64,000 nt of DNA from Streptomyces sp. SCSIO 30461 (GCF_037023745.1 NZ_CP146101.1:4704001-4768000), one strand, 5' to 3'. Shown: positions 35,401 through 44,662, numbered from the stretch's first letter. Notes: a model not told the origin generated them from the sequence alone. Numbers and translations are program-made.

Positions 35401-36153
35401 GGAGCGGTGGCGGCCGAGGAAGCGGCTCACCGACTGTACGGCGGCGACACGGTCCCGCAGGTTGCTCAGCTCGGTGTGCCGTTGGGTGATGGAGGGCGCC
35501 GAGGCGCCGTCCCGGCGCCGCCAGAAGTAGACGAAGTCGCTGATGACGTCGACCTTGGTGGCGCGGAAGTGGGCGACCATGTTCACCCAGGAGTCCTCGT
35601 AGAGGACGCCCTCGGGGAACCGGATGAAGTGGTAGTCCCAGAATGAGCGCCGGAAGACCTTGTTCCACACCGTGCGGTCGTAGATCAGTGCGTCGAACCG
35701 GGTGATGTGCGTATGGCGCTTGTCCTTGGCCATCGCGCCTTTGTGGAGGGGAGACTGCCACTTCGAGGTGGAGTTCATCATCTGCACGTTCCCGGAGACG
35801 AAGTCGGACTCCGAGCCCTCCAGGCGACGGATGAGCAGCTCGTAGGCGTGCTCCGGGACGACGTCGTCACCGTCGGCGAAGGCGAGGAACTCGGCCTCCG
35901 GATGCGCGGCACCGATGCCGGTGTTGCGCGCGTGACCGGGGCCGTGCGAGGCCTGGCGTATGAGCTTGAAGCGCGGATCGCGCCCGCAGAACTCGGCGGC
36001 GATGCGGGTCGACGCGTCGGTGGAGCCGTCGTCGACGAGAAGGACCTCCAGTTCCCTGAAGGTCTGTCGCGCGATCGACTCCAGACACTCGCCGAGGTAC
36101 TCCTCGACGTCCATGAACGGCACGACGACGCTCAGCCGAGGCCTGTCCGCCAC
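32398..36153 (-). CDS. Fused GT2 glycosyltransferase / CDP-polyol phosphotransferase (TagF-like)
   Basis: 1251 aa, GTG start with GGAGG upstream. Residues 1-330 are a GT-A family 2 glycosyltransferase: LSVVVPFMDVEEYLGECLES, VLLVDDGSTDAS, FLAFADGDDVVPEHAYELLI (DxD region). A middle all-beta linker of about 400 residues follows. Residues about 830-1190 are a CDP-glycerol glycerophosphotransferase domain: VVQTWHGTPLKKIGHD, RVIMYAPTWRDDQFYAPGKY and VMITDYSSLMFDFVNTGRPL. Such bifunctional enzymes polymerise teichoic-acid-like or capsule polymers with alternating sugar and polyol-phosphate units at the cytoplasmic membrane face. It is coupled to the hydrolase downstream. Confidence 0.93.
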   Translation of the reverse strand: MADRPRLSVVVPFMDVEEYLGECLESIARQTFRELEVLLVDDGSTDASTRIAAEFCGRDPRFKLIRQASHGPGHARNTGIGAAHPEAEFLAFADGDDVVPEHAYELLIRRLEGSESDFVSGNVQMMNSTSKWQSPLHKGAMAKDKRHTHITRFDALIYDRTVWNKVFRRSFWDYHFIRFPEGVLYEDSWVNMVAHFRATKVDVISDFVYFWRRRDGASAPSITQRHTELSNLRDRVAAVQSVSRFLGRHRSRAYLEHKRKYDLACLKSDLMLHLKVLPDADEEYRHAFMEWSNEFLDEAAENVIDDLDAASRVKWHLVRSRKLDELLEVIAFERKGGPMPVRRRLHRYLNYPYLGDREIGLDKKTYRLDKELSLHGSVANAQWSGDSLHLSGAAYIRFINVHRRRMSVKALALRNKKQGRMLVTPATTTYHPQATEHSNQNRYCYDWSGFDVRINTTRLKHKGKWVEGTWDVAAGVLSRGLFRYKGLARGGAGSASNPPYRYVDKNTRIVPLFLQGTLKLRVEIVRCRITRHRIVGDALELGGVYLGPTVPEWGKFRVRGLSGAAQHDSWVHFSQGGEGWCTFTTRIPLAGLVPGSRGEESAGLPSSWNMGSNGWKTTLHVEGRKAPIYPVMAEETADGRYHLPASLQTPEGDREVVVHRNGSGYVVLFERACLPSTTKVAWREDGSLEISGRYSAVDRLTSAEYLASHMVVRSRAQGAERRFSLAWTGHEFRCVVTPAAVRTLAGAIPLAAGRWDFFLRRQDLSTVAPEERREDLMVKIEQELIGELPLAVEVDGREYELQSEAYDRLSLLVHSAMPDRARGPYRQKQMRTELYPAARRDPIRPAVLFDAFKGTQYSDSPRVVHEELVRRGLPLEHLWVVRDDQVDVPATARAIRMWSPEWYEALATARYVVANNHLPDWFTKRPEQVVVQTWHGTPLKKIGHDIESVHFADKRYLERVEKEVQNWDMLVSPNSFSTPILQRAFRFPGEMVECGYPRNDILRRSGTENRAAQIRQRIGLPRGKRVIMYAPTWRDDQFYAPGKYKFDFRIDLEDARARLGADHVLMVRRHPNVVDPVPGAGDGFVFDVSDYPDMADLSLITDVMITDYSSLMFDFVNTGRPLLFFTYDLDHYRDTLRGFYFDFEESAPGPLLFESAELISAVRDIDAIQEAYAARYEWFQEEFCDLDDGYAAARLADRILIAGGDLDPAQAKAPAVGAARHYITDQVVSRHDRTLAGVPQQSTGRLDSAHV

Positions 36154-36478
36154 CCCTCACCCCTCCGTTGAACCTGTGCGGCGGGCCACGGAAAGTGTTC
36201 GGGCCACCGGTAGACCTGCCCCCAGCGCCGGCGTCTTCGCCGGCTTCCCGTCCATGACAAGGATGTCCATCAAGCGAACATAAAGGGAATACATCCTTCA
36301 TGGAGCTTGCACATATTAAGCCACACCCGAAGATCGTCAACACTTTAATCACTGTGCCGAATCGGGACATTCCACTCGATGGGCACCGTAAAAATCGGTC
36401 ATAAGTGACCAATGATGGTCATTGCTTGGTAGCGGTTGTCACGATGTGAGGAAGACCTCGGGCGGGCAGTGGCTGATC
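36154..36478. other. Intergenic, AT-rich, promoter of the glycopolymer operon
   Basis: 325 nt with an unusually AT-rich core (36280-36430). It includes a short inverted repeat TGACC/GGTCA at 36406-36421 around ATGAT. No gene recognised; it probably holds the promoter of the leftward GT2-TagF gene. Confidence 0.45.
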
Positions 36479-37633
36479 TCATCCCACGCCGCGCCAGGCC
36501 TCGAAGCTCAGCCCGCGGTCGAGCATGCTCTGCCGGGACAGCCAGAGGCTTCCGTCCGGGCGGATCATCGCCAGCACGATCCGCCCCATGCCGTCGACCT
36601 GCACGGAGGGCAGGCCGACACACGGCTCGCCGACCGGAGCCCACCAGGCTCCGTAGTGCTCGCCCTCGGTGGGGTAGGCGGCGACCTCGGGTCCGCCGTG
36701 GGCACCGCGCTGGACCAGCACCGTGCAGTCGTACCCGTTGATCGGATGCCGCACCACGCCGACAGGTCCCTCGCCGCCGTCGCCGCCCAGGGACGTCAGC
36801 GCGCCGGGTGCACCCTGCCCGCCCTGCTGTCGCCGATAGGCCACCACGGCGCCGGCCGGGTGCCGCCAGAAGAACGTGACGCTCCCGCGGCCGGTCTCGC
36901 AGCCGGTGTGGGTCAGCTCGACGACGTGCCCGCTCGGCCTGCCCAGCAGCCGGAAGTCCTCGCCCGGCGCCTCCCGCGCCCAGTGCACGACGCCGTCCTT
37001 GAACGTCGCGAGCGCCTGGACGGAACCGAGCGAGGTGGCCACGGGTGCCAGGGGTGTGCGCACCCATCGATTGCCCATGTCCGTCCAGGGTCCCCACATT
37101 CCTCCGGGGTCTCGTCTGCGGGCCCGTACCCCGTGACCGAAGCAGTGGACGAAGACATGGAGGGCGCCCGAGGCGTCGGCGGCGACCGACGGCTCGCCGA
37201 GCCGCTCGGCCGTGTACGCGTCGTCGGGGAAGGGGTTTCCGACGGAGCGCCAGGAGCTGAGCGGACGTCCCGTCTGGAACTGCGTGGCGAGGACGATCTC
37301 GCGGCCGCCCGGCGCACCGTCCCGGTGACGCATTCCGGCGAAGTACACCAAACCATCCGAACCCTGGCTCAGGAAGGCACGGCCCGTCCAGCCGTCGACG
37401 CGGAACAGTTCGGGGCCTGTCCACTCGGTGGACCCCGGAGCGGACTCCGTCCAGCGGACGATGCCCTCCGGCACCGGGCAGTACGCCGAGAGCCGGCCGT
37501 CCTTCCCGAGGAAGAGCCAGCGCGCGGTGGGGGTCGCCCCCTCCCGCAGAGCCTCGGCGATCGACGATCCGGGTACGCCACGGACCGCTGTCGCGAAGCC
37601 GCGGTCCGCGGTCGTACGCCTTCCTCGCGCCAT
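36479..37633 (-). CDS. Putative beta-propeller (PLL-like lectin fold) protein
   Basis: 384 aa from ATG 37633, chosen because AGGAAAGG lies 9 nt upstream; the longer frame lacks support. It has regularly spaced W- and G-rich blades of about 45-50 residues (DGLVYFAGMRHRDGA, SGALHVFVHCFGHGV, DGVVHWAREAPGE, GRIVLAMIRPDGSLWLSRQS), as in sialidase/PLL-type propellers. A SIAEAL helix and an RGRR-containing basic N-terminus precede it, with no clear signal peptide. It lies between the polymer synthase and an LCP gene, so a surface-glycan-binding role is plausible. I do not recognise a named family. Confidence 0.75.
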   Translation of the reverse strand: MARGRRTTADRGFATAVRGVPGSSIAEALREGATPTARWLFLGKDGRLSAYCPVPEGIVRWTESAPGSTEWTGPELFRVDGWTGRAFLSQGSDGLVYFAGMRHRDGAPGGREIVLATQFQTGRPLSSWRSVGNPFPDDAYTAERLGEPSVAADASGALHVFVHCFGHGVRARRRDPGGMWGPWTDMGNRWVRTPLAPVATSLGSVQALATFKDGVVHWAREAPGEDFRLLGRPSGHVVELTHTGCETGRGSVTFFWRHPAGAVVAYRRQQGGQGAPGALTSLGGDGGEGPVGVVRHPINGYDCTVLVQRGAHGGPEVAAYPTEGEHYGAWWAPVGEPCVGLPSVQVDGMGRIVLAMIRPDGSLWLSRQSMLDRGLSFEAWRGVG

Positions 37634-38062
37634 GCCGCGGGCCGCCTTTCCTGGGTGTGAGCCACCCGCCGGGGCCACCGGTCCGGCCGCTTCGAGGGGC
37701 GCGGACCGGCCGTGCTCGGCCAGTGTGTAGGGTTCGGATCGAGTAGATGCGCATTCACATTTTGACCGCTGGATAGTCATACTACGTTCACGTACGATCG
37801 CTTCGCCGCTGCCCTGCTCGGTACAGGCACGTCGGAGGAGGCCGTCCCCACCGGCCCCGGCCGGTCGTTCAGTGAGCCTCTTCAGGCTGGTCACCGATCG
37901 GGTGACACGGCTCGCTGAATGTGCTGGTCAGATGGCCGTTGATTCACCAGCGAGTGACGGAGCTTAAGAAGCTCAGTGGCAGCGGCTCCCCACACCCAAC
38001 GGCCGTTCACGGCGACGCGATGACACATGCCCGAACGGGCTCGGTACGAAGGTTGGACGACC
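37634..38062. other. Divergent intergenic region, no gene recognised
   Basis: 429 nt between the leftward propeller gene and the rightward LCP gene, expected to hold both promoters. No motif stands out. Confidence 0.5.
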
Positions 38063-39118
38063 ATGGCTCACGAAGGCGGCCGCAGGAAGCGGAGCCGTTC
38101 CGCGAAGCGGCCCGTTCTGCGGATCATCCTCGGGACGCTGCTCGTACTCGTCCTCGCGGGGGCGGGGACCGGCTACTGGCTGTACAGCAGTCTCGACGGC
38201 AACATCGAGTCGTTCGACATCGACGACGCCATCAACGGTGAGCGTCCCGAAAAGCTCGCCACCGGCGCCAAGGACATCCTCGTGCTCGGGTCCGACTCGC
38301 GCTCGGGGGACAACCAGGCGCTCGCCGGCGGCAACGTGGGCGGCACGGCCCGTTCCGACACGGCCCTGGTCGTCCACATACCCGAGGGCCGGCAGAAAGC
38401 CGTGGCCGTGAGCATTCCGCGCGACACGCTGGTGACCCGGCCCGAGTGCACCAGGAAGGACGGCTCCACGCTTCCCTCGGCGCAGCGGGTGATGTTCAAC
38501 TCCGTCTACACCAGCGCCGGTCCCGCCTGTGTGATCAAGACCGTGGAGAAGATGTCCGGCGTCCGCATCGACCACTACATGGAGATCGACTTCTCCGGCT
38601 TCAAGGAACTGGTCGACGCCATCGGCGGCGTGACCGTCGACATGGACGAACCGATCCACGACAAGGCCTCGGGGCTCGATCTCGCGGCCGGGTCCCACAA
38701 GCTCGACGGCACCGAGTCACTGGCGTTCGTACGGACGCGGCACGGGATCGGCGACGGCAGCGACCTCGGCCGGATCGGTCTGCAGCAGCAGTTCATGCTG
38801 GCACTGCTCAACGAAGTGAAGTCGCAGGACCTGTTGGGCAGTCCCGCCAAGTCGTACACCATCGCGGACTCGCTCACGAAGTCGCTGACCACCGACTCCG
38901 GGCTGGACTCGCTCACCAAGCTCGCGGAGTTCGCTCACAGCATGGAGGGCGTCGACCCCGCCTCCATGGAGACGATCATGCTGCCGGTCAGGTACGACCC
39001 GGTGGACCCGAACCGCGTCGTGGCGGCCGAACCGCAGGCGGGACAGCTGTGGGCGGCGATTCGGGACGACGCCGGGATCCCGGCCTCCGCGAAGAGGTCT
39101 CCGGCCACCGGCGGCTGA
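38063..39118 (+). CDS. LytR-CpsA-Psr (LCP) family glycopolymer transferase
   Basis: 351 aa from ATG 38063 (GAAGG upstream). Basic N-terminus, then one membrane span (VLRIILGTLLVLVLAGAGTG), then an extracellular LCP domain: DILVLGSDSRSGDN, GGTARSDTALVVHIPEGRQK, VSIPRDTLV, HYMEIDFSGFKELVDAIGGV, and LAFVRTRHGIGDGSDLGRIG. These Asp/Arg residues bind the polyprenyl-pyrophosphate substrate. LCP proteins attach teichoic acids or capsule to peptidoglycan, matching the TagF-like synthase to the left. Confidence 0.95.
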   Translation: MAHEGGRRKRSRSAKRPVLRIILGTLLVLVLAGAGTGYWLYSSLDGNIESFDIDDAINGERPEKLATGAKDILVLGSDSRSGDNQALAGGNVGGTARSDTALVVHIPEGRQKAVAVSIPRDTLVTRPECTRKDGSTLPSAQRVMFNSVYTSAGPACVIKTVEKMSGVRIDHYMEIDFSGFKELVDAIGGVTVDMDEPIHDKASGLDLAAGSHKLDGTESLAFVRTRHGIGDGSDLGRIGLQQQFMLALLNEVKSQDLLGSPAKSYTIADSLTKSLTTDSGLDSLTKLAEFAHSMEGVDPASMETIMLPVRYDPVDPNRVVAAEPQAGQLWAAIRDDAGIPASAKRSPATGG

Positions 39119-39411
39119 ACGCCGCGTCGAGGGTCGCCGGCGTACGCAGGTGACCCCGGGACGCGGCGATCGGCGGGATCCAGGCACCCGGGTCGCCGGA
39201 CGGCTCGAAGCGCCGCAACGGCTTGCGTCCGTACGAGCAGTCGCGCAGGTCCGCCCGCCGCGGCGGACCGGCTCGTCCAGGGACGGGTCCACGAGGGGTG
39301 GCCAGGTCCGGCAGTGGCGGCCCGGACCACCGGCACCGCAGCGTGCTCGGTCTGCGAAGCGTCAAGCGGATGGTCGTGGGGCATGTCGGTCTCCTGTGGC
39401 CGCGGGCACAC
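39119..39411. other. Convergent gap with a possible truncated minus-strand gene
   Basis: A minus-strand ATG at 39385 has GGAG upstream and follows the dikinase genes, as a third operon gene would. A neighbouring minus-strand frame holds coding-like text (DCSYGRKPLRRFEPSGDPG). No frame is open for long without overlapping the LCP gene, so at most a frameshifted remnant remains. Confidence 0.35.
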
Positions 39412-41283
39412 TCAGTCGAGAAGGGTGACCGTGCCGGCCATGCCGTCCACCCGGATCCGCTGTCCCGTCCTGATACGGGTGGACGCCGTCCCTGTTCCCG
39501 TGACGGCGGGCAGGGAGTACTCGCGGCAGACGATGGCGGCGTGCGACATCACCCCGCCGATGTCGGTTACCACGGCACGTATCCGGCCGAACACCGGGGC
39601 CCAGCTGGGCGAGGTGACCGGCGCGATGAGGATCTCGCCGTCCTGTACCAGGTCCAGTTCGGCGGGACTGTGGACGATCCGGGCCCGGCCGTCCGCGCAT
39701 CCCGGTGAGGCGGCCATGCCGGTCAGATCGCCGCCCATAGTGGGGTCGGTTAGCCAGGAACGGACCCGTTCGCTGGTGATGCCCCACAACATGATGCTGA
39801 ACGGCTCCGTGACGGCCTCCGGGGGGCGGTTCAGCGCCGGTTGCGGGCGCCGGGCCGCGAGGATCCCTACGAGCCGCCGTCGCCGTTCCACCTCGGGCGG
39901 CCAGTAGGCAGGGCCGATCGGTGCGCTGCCCTGCGCCCAGGCGGCTGCGAAGTCGAACAGCGCGCCGCGGACCTCGTCGCGGGTGAGGTACAGCATGTCG
40001 TTCTCGCCCGGCCAGAAGCCCGCCCGCTGCAGCAGCGCGGACAGCTGCCGGACCTTGCGCCAGAAGACGCCCATGGCCCAGTGCTCGATGTAGAAGTTGT
40101 GGTTCTCGACGTACGGGTAGACCTGGCGGGCGAGCCGCAGCTTGGCCTCGAAGTCCGCGCGCCGACCGGGGTCGAGCAGAGCGGCGTACTCACCGGTGAT
40201 CCGGACGCGTTCGGAGACCAGCTCGGCAAGGCGGCGGCCGATGCACTCGCCGCGCCGCAGCCGCCGGACGTAGTCGCGGATGTACCCCAGGGGCAGCGCG
40301 GGTTCGTCCCGCCAGTACCGGTCGTCGCTGTACAAGCCGTTGCCCGAGGTGAAGTTGAACCATGGGTCGCGAGCCGCCTCCCAGGCGTCCAGCCAGACAC
40401 GGCCCCGGGGCGCCCGGGCGATGGCGGCAAGGGTGTCGTGGCCGGGGCCGGACGTAGGTCCCTCCGTCCGGGCGAAGCCGGGAGTGGGGGAGGTCAGCAG
40501 CTCTTCCAGGCCCAGTTCGACGGCCAGCTCCGCCAGCCGCTTCAGCTCGTCGTCCGGGCGGAACAGCTCCATGTCCACGCCCTGGACCATGGCTGCGATG
40601 CCCTGGTCCGGGATGCCGGGGAACCACTGCCGACATGCCTGGAATAGGTCCAGGTAGGCCGAATAGCCGAGGTTGAGGAACTCGAAGTGGTATTGCCAGG
40701 CACGGTGGCACAGCGTCAGCAGCCGGTCGTAGTCGCCCAGCAGGGAGTCGGCCGCGTCCAGCCCGATGCCGCGCTCGATCTCCTCGTACGGCTGCGCGTC
40801 GGGCAGTTCGGCGAAGCGGATCGCCTCAAGTTCCCGGATCGTGGCGAGGACCTTGCGTTTCCAGTTGTCCAGGAGCGCGTCCCAGTGCTCGAAGTAATAC
40901 CCCGCGCGTCTGAGGAACTCCGGGACCCGCGCCGCGGCCTCGTCCGGTGGTGCGGAGATCGGGCTGAGATAGACGTAGCCGAGGTGGACACGGCACTCCA
41001 TGCCCGAGGCGGGCGGCACGAGGAAGTGGCGGGTGTTGAACTGGCCCAGGCACTTGGCCGCCAGCTCGGGGCCGATCGTCTCGAACGGTTTGAGCACCGT
41101 GGGCCAGTGCTGGCTGTCGCAGAACCAGAACGCCGCTTCATCCGCCGTACGCCGCTCGGGCTGGAAGAGCACGGAGTACGGGTACAGGCTCCGCCAGTCC
41201 TCGGCTCCGGCGGGTGTCGGCAGCTCGTGGGGGCTGGGGAAGGTCCTACGTGTTCCGGATGTCGTGCGCGGCTGGGTCGCCAT
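39412..41283 (-). CDS. PEP-utilising-type phosphohistidine swivel protein, split dikinase subunit
   Basis: 623 aa from ATG 41283 (AAGGGAAG upstream), overlapping the upstream gene by 38 nt. Residues 1-540 are a helical domain with many aromatic residues ([20 protein letters not shown]) and no known catalytic motif. The C-terminal 80 residues are the swivelling phosphohistidine domain: [20 protein letters not shown], then [20 protein letters not shown] with the phosphorylated His. There is no PEP-binding barrel. With its partner this reproduces the rifampin phosphotransferase order (ATP-grasp, substrate domain, His domain) split over two genes. The substrate is unknown. Confidence 0.82.
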   Translation of the reverse strand: MATQPRTTSGTRRTFPSPHELPTPAGAEDWRSLYPYSVLFQPERRTADEAAFWFCDSQHWPTVLKPFETIGPELAAKCLGQFNTRHFLVPPASGMECRVHLGYVYLSPISAPPDEAAARVPEFLRRAGYYFEHWDALLDNWKRKVLATIRELEAIRFAELPDAQPYEEIERGIGLDAADSLLGDYDRLLTLCHRAWQYHFEFLNLGYSAYLDLFQACRQWFPGIPDQGIAAMVQGVDMELFRPDDELKRLAELAVELGLEELLTSPTPGFARTEGPTSGPGHDTLAAIARAPRGRVWLDAWEAARDPWFNFTSGNGLYSDDRYWRDEPALPLGYIRDYVRRLRRGECIGRRLAELVSERVRITGEYAALLDPGRRADFEAKLRLARQVYPYVENHNFYIEHWAMGVFWRKVRQLSALLQRAGFWPGENDMLYLTRDEVRGALFDFAAAWAQGSAPIGPAYWPPEVERRRRLVGILAARRPQPALNRPPEAVTEPFSIMLWGITSERVRSWLTDPTMGGDLTGMAASPGCADGRARIVHSPAELDLVQDGEILIAPVTSPSWAPVFGRIRAVVTDIGGVMSHAAIVCREYSLPAVTGTGTASTRIRTGQRIRVDGMAGTVTLLD

Positions 41284-42409
41284 GGCGACTTCCCTTCGGA
41301 GGGTGCGCGGTGCCCCGACCAGGGTCCCGGGTCGAGTCACCGCGGAGGCCGAGCATGGTCTCGGCGATGCTGATGACACCCGCCCCGGGCACCACCTCGG
41401 CGGTCGTGCGCGGCCTGCTGCTCCAGACCGTCTCGGGACGTGTCTGGAGCAGCAGCACTCGGGGACTGCCGTCCGGCAGCGGGGCGGGGGCGCGGTCGAT
41501 GGCCCACTCGATGTCCTGTGGGCATCCGTAGTAACTCTCGACGGCCTTGGCCAGCCGGGCGACTGCGGTGACCTCGGCCGACGCCAGGCAGGTCACCTCC
41601 CGGCGTGCGTTCTCGACCGGGCGCCGGACGAGGGTGCCCCTGTCCGGCGCTGCGACGAGTTCCTGGTGCTTGCGCGAAACCGTCGTCCGTACGGGGACGA
41701 GCAGCACCTTGTCCACGACGTAGTGGTCGGGGGTCATCTCACCGGACACGATCGGTCCTCCGAGTCCCCATGTCGCGTCGATGACGATCTTCGACGGGTC
41801 GCCGTCGGACGGGTTCAGGGTCAGTGCGACGCCGGCCGTGCGGGCGTCGACCATCCTCTGCACGCCGACCGCCATCGCCAGCCCCCGCTCGGACACGCCC
41901 CTGGCGATGCGGTAGCTGATCCCGCGGGCCGTCCACAGGCTCGCCCAGCAGCCGCGTACGGCGTCGAGGACGGCATCGGCGCCCCGGACCCACAGGTACG
42001 TGTCGTACTGTCCGGCGAAGCTCATGGCAGGCAGGTCCTCCATCCCCGCACTGGACCGTACCGCCACCGGGGTGTCACCGGCCTCCCCGAGGGCCTGGTA
42101 GGCGCTGGTGACGGCCGCCGCGACCGGGGACGGCACGGGCCACTCGGTCACCAGTCGGCGGACCTCCACAGCGCGCGCCTCGGTGTCGGCCGTGTCGGTG
42201 ACATCGATCCCGGCGAGGACGGTTTCGATCTCCGCGCGCAGGCCGCCGCCGTCGAGCAGTGCGCCGAAGGCGTCCGTGGTCAACGCGAACCCGGTGGGCA
42301 CCGGGAGACCGGCGGCGGTCATCGTCAGCAGCCCAGCGCACTTGCCCCCGAACCGCGCCGTGGCCGCATCGGCGCCGGAGTCAAAAGGAGTAGTGTACAT
42401 GCAGCTCAT
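41246..42409 (-). CDS. PEP/pyruvate-binding (PPDK N-terminal) ATP-binding subunit of split dikinase
   Basis: 387 aa. ATG 42409 gives [12 protein letters not shown] with GAGGACAG upstream; ATG 42400 is an alternative. ATP-grasp domain of PEP synthase / pyruvate phosphate dikinase / rifampin phosphotransferase: [79 protein letters not shown] and [18 protein letters not shown]. It would transfer the beta-phosphate of ATP to the His of the next protein. Its 3' end overlaps the start of that gene. Confidence 0.88.
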   Translation of the reverse strand: MSCMYTTPFDSGADAATARFGGKCAGLLTMTAAGLPVPTGFALTTDAFGALLDGGGLRAEIETVLAGIDVTDTADTEARAVEVRRLVTEWPVPSPVAAAVTSAYQALGEAGDTPVAVRSSAGMEDLPAMSFAGQYDTYLWVRGADAVLDAVRGCWASLWTARGISYRIARGVSERGLAMAVGVQRMVDARTAGVALTLNPSDGDPSKIVIDATWGLGGPIVSGEMTPDHYVVDKVLLVPVRTTVSRKHQELVAAPDRGTLVRRPVENARREVTCLASAEVTAVARLAKAVESYYGCPQDIEWAIDRAPAPLPDGSPRVLLLQTRPETVWSSRPRTTAEVVPGAGVISIAETMLGLRGDSTRDPGRGTAHPPKGSRHGDPAAHDIRNT

Positions 42410-42589
42410 GCGGCTGTCCTCCGCACTGAGACAATTGCGACAGCACCTCTTGGGATCGAGCCTACGGCGCATCTTGGTGTCCAGCGCCGTCGGCGGGACG
42501 ACGAGCGCGTCCTCAGGCGGGTATGACTGCCGGCCTGGTCTCAGCTTGACTCTGTCGGGGATCTTGGTGCTGCCGAGGTCAGGTGCCGA

Positions 42590-43110
42590 GGGTTCGCCAG
42601 GACTTCGACCGGGGGATCTCGCGCTGGTCGAGGTAGTTCTGGAAGGCAGTCGGGCGGCGGGGCGGGTGCGAGTCGGGCAGGGGCGGTGCTGGCTCTTGGT
42701 GAACCGTGCCACGATCAGCGGGGCAGCGGTGGGCGAGGAAGTCGGGTAGGGGCCGTGCCGGCCCGCGCTGACCTGGTCCTGGGGACAGGTGACCTGCCGA
42801 AGATCGAAGTCGATGTGGAAGTCGTCCCGGGCGAGGCCCTCGCCTCGTCGGTGCTGGTGCGTGGGGTTGCTTTTCAGCGGCCCGGAGACGGTGACCTGGT
42901 GTTCACGGGCGGCTTGTTCCAGATGAGGCAGGGAGGTGTAGCCGGCGTCGACCAGGTGTTCGGCGGGCAGCAGCCCGCGGCGGGACAGGCGGGTGTGGAT
43001 GCCGGGCAGGACCCGGCTGTCGTGGGTGGTGGCCGCGGTGGTGGCCACGTCTGTCATCACGTCGGGGCCGTCGGACGCGCAGGTCTCGGTCAGATGGCTG
43101 GTGGCCGCCA
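42590..43110 (-). pseudogene. IS1182 transposase fragment
   Basis: The minus-strand frame reads [60 protein letters not shown], the central-to-C-terminal part of IS1182 transposases, then shifts frame near 42760. Both ends of the gene are missing. It abuts the murF fragment at 43110/43111. Confidence 0.85.
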
Positions 43111-43512
43111 TGGCTCCCCGCACCCGCGCCCGGGTCCTGACGTTCGGCACTGGGCAGGACGCCGACGTACGGGCGGTGGACGTCAAGCTCGACTCGGCGG
43201 GCCGGGTCTCCTTCACCACGTCGCCGCCGGCCGCGACGCACAGGTGACCCTGCCCCTTCACGGCGCGCACCACGTGTCCAACGCGCTGGCTGCGGCGGCG
43301 GTCGCGATCGGGTTGGGCGCCGACGTGGACAAGACGGCCGCCGCGCTATCCCGTGCGGTGCTGGTGGCGTCGGGCCGCATGGAGGTCACCGACCGGCCCG
43401 ACCAGGTACGGGTCATCAACGACGCGTTCAACGCGAACCCCGATTCGGTGAAGGCCGCCCTCGGCGCCCTTGAGGCCATGAGCAGCGGGCGGCGGACCAT
43501 CGCGGTCCTGGG
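43111..43512 (+). pseudogene. murF: murF fragment, frameshifted
   Basis: The central part of UDP-MurNAc-tripeptide:D-Ala-D-Ala ligase: [20 protein letters not shown] in one frame, then from 43244 [40 protein letters not shown] and RRTIAVLG in another. One frameshift near 43235 and loss of both ends. Probably a second, imported copy rather than the essential gene. Confidence 0.85.
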
Positions 43513-43517
43513 GCCTT

Positions 43518-43602
43518 CGAGCGGGTCACCGCCGCAGCCCTTCCCGCCGACCAGTCGAGGGAAGTCATCAAGAAGATGATCGTCAAGGAGAAGAACCAGT
43601 GA
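43518..43602 (+). pseudogene. C-terminal stub of an XRE-type regulator
   Basis: The frame reads FERVTAAALPADQSREVIKK, then MIVKEKNQ and a TGA that overlaps the GTG of the DUF397 gene. Such tails end the Streptomyces XRE (DUF5753) regulators that pair with DUF397 proteins. The rest of the regulator was replaced by murF sequence. Confidence 0.6.
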
Positions 43603-43829
43603 TCGAATCCCGAAGCGACCTGCACACCGCTTCACTCGAAGGAGCTTCATGGAGGAAGTCCTCCTACTCGGGTGGGGAAGGCGAGTGCGTCGAGATCGCC
43701 GACGTGCCCGCCCACGGCGGCATCGCCGTTCGAGACTCGAAGAACCCGAGCGGCCCCGCCATCGTCCTCGCGGTAACGGCCTTCGCCACGCTCATCGGCG
43801 CCATCCAGGACGACGCCCTCACCTGCTGA
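43599..43829 (+). CDS. DUF397 protein
   Basis: 76 aa, GTG start with AAGGAG 7 nt upstream. The DUF397 signature is clear: WRKSSYSGGEGECVEIAD, GIAVRDSKNPSGPAIV, and a hydrophobic C-terminus. These small BldB/WhiJ-system proteins act with an XRE-type regulator, often as toxin-antitoxin-like or developmental modules. Here the partner is reduced to a C-terminal stub, so the gene is orphaned. Confidence 0.9.
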   Translation: MIESRSDLHTASLEGASWRKSSYSGGEGECVEIADVPAHGGIAVRDSKNPSGPAIVLAVTAFATLIGAIQDDALTC

Positions 43830-44409
43830 CGATCCAGTGCCGCAGCCCGGCTCCCATGCGCACAGCGGGGGCCGGGTTCTTCTCATACGTCCGCGCACCC
43901 AGTCGGCCTCCGCGTACTGCTTACACCACGCAGATGCGGACGGGCGTGGCGGGGCGCCGGACAGCCTGGCAGCATCCGCCGCGACCAGGGCCATCCCGCG
44001 GCACCCGGGCCCTCCGGATGCAGAATCCTTCTGCCCAGGGTGTGTCGGCCCGCATGACTACACGCCGGTTCACGATGGGCTGTGCCCCATCCAGCTGGTG
44101 CTCGCGAAGTCCTGGAGCAACCATCCTGACTTCCTTCCTGGATCACCCACGAACGCGTGACCCAGTGCGAGCACCTTCCTGTCGTGGCACCCGCCCAGGA
44201 CGGGAACGGCTGGTAGCACGCGGCACGTCCCGGTGCTACGTGTCCGCGGCCGGTGTAGCCTCGGCTCGAGATGTCGCGGTTCCGAAGTCTTCTCCGCCCG
44301 TGGAGCACATGCGCGGGCGGTTTTGCTGCCCAGCGTTGCTGAGGGCCCGGCGATCACCTCCGGCCCGCACGGTGCGAGGCCGGTACCCCGAGTTCTTTGG
44401 AGGACGTGC
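43830..44409. other. Long leader/intergenic region before the cold-shock gene
   Basis: 580 nt with only weak open frames. It probably contains the promoter and the long structured 5' UTR typical of cold-shock genes. No protein-like sequence recognised. Confidence 0.5.
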
Positions 44410-44613
44410 ATGGCCAGCGGAACGGTGAAGTGGTTCAACTCGGAAAAGGGCTTCGGCTTCATTGAGCAGGACGGGGGCGGACCGGATGTCTTCGCCCACT
44501 ACTCCAACATTTCTGGCGGCGGCTTCCGAGAGCTGCAGGAAGGCCAGAAGGTGAACTTCGACGTCACGCAGGGCCAGAAGGGCCCCCAGGCCGAGAACAT
44601 CACCCCCGCCTGA
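44410..44613 (+). CDS. Cold-shock protein, CspA family
   Basis: 67 aa single cold-shock domain that binds single-stranded nucleic acid and melts RNA structure. Seen: [20 protein letters not shown] with RNP1, DVFAHYSNI with RNP2, and [13 protein letters not shown] at the end. ATG 44410 with TTTGGAGGACG upstream. A strong hairpin follows the stop. Confidence 0.97.
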   Translation: MASGTVKWFNSEKGFGFIEQDGGGPDVFAHYSNISGGGFRELQEGQKVNFDVTQGQKGPQAENITPA

Positions 44614-44632
44614 GTGAGTCTCAAGGCATCCT

Positions 44633-44662
44633 GGTGCCCTCGCCCGGCTGGACGAGGGCACC
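44633..44662 (+). terminator. Hairpin terminator after the cold-shock gene
   Basis: A perfect 10-bp stem GGTGCCCTCG/CGAGGGCACC with a 10-nt loop, starting 20 nt after the stop. No long T-run follows, as usual in Streptomyces. Confidence 0.8.

Noticed and set aside
39412-42409. Idea that the split dikinase is an ordinary PEP synthase
   Set aside because: The C-terminal PEP-binding TIM barrel is missing from both genes and nothing nearby supplies it.
43111-43512. Idea that the murF sequence is the functional housekeeping gene
   Set aside because: Both ends are absent and a frameshift lies in the middle; the functional copy must be elsewhere in the dcw cluster.
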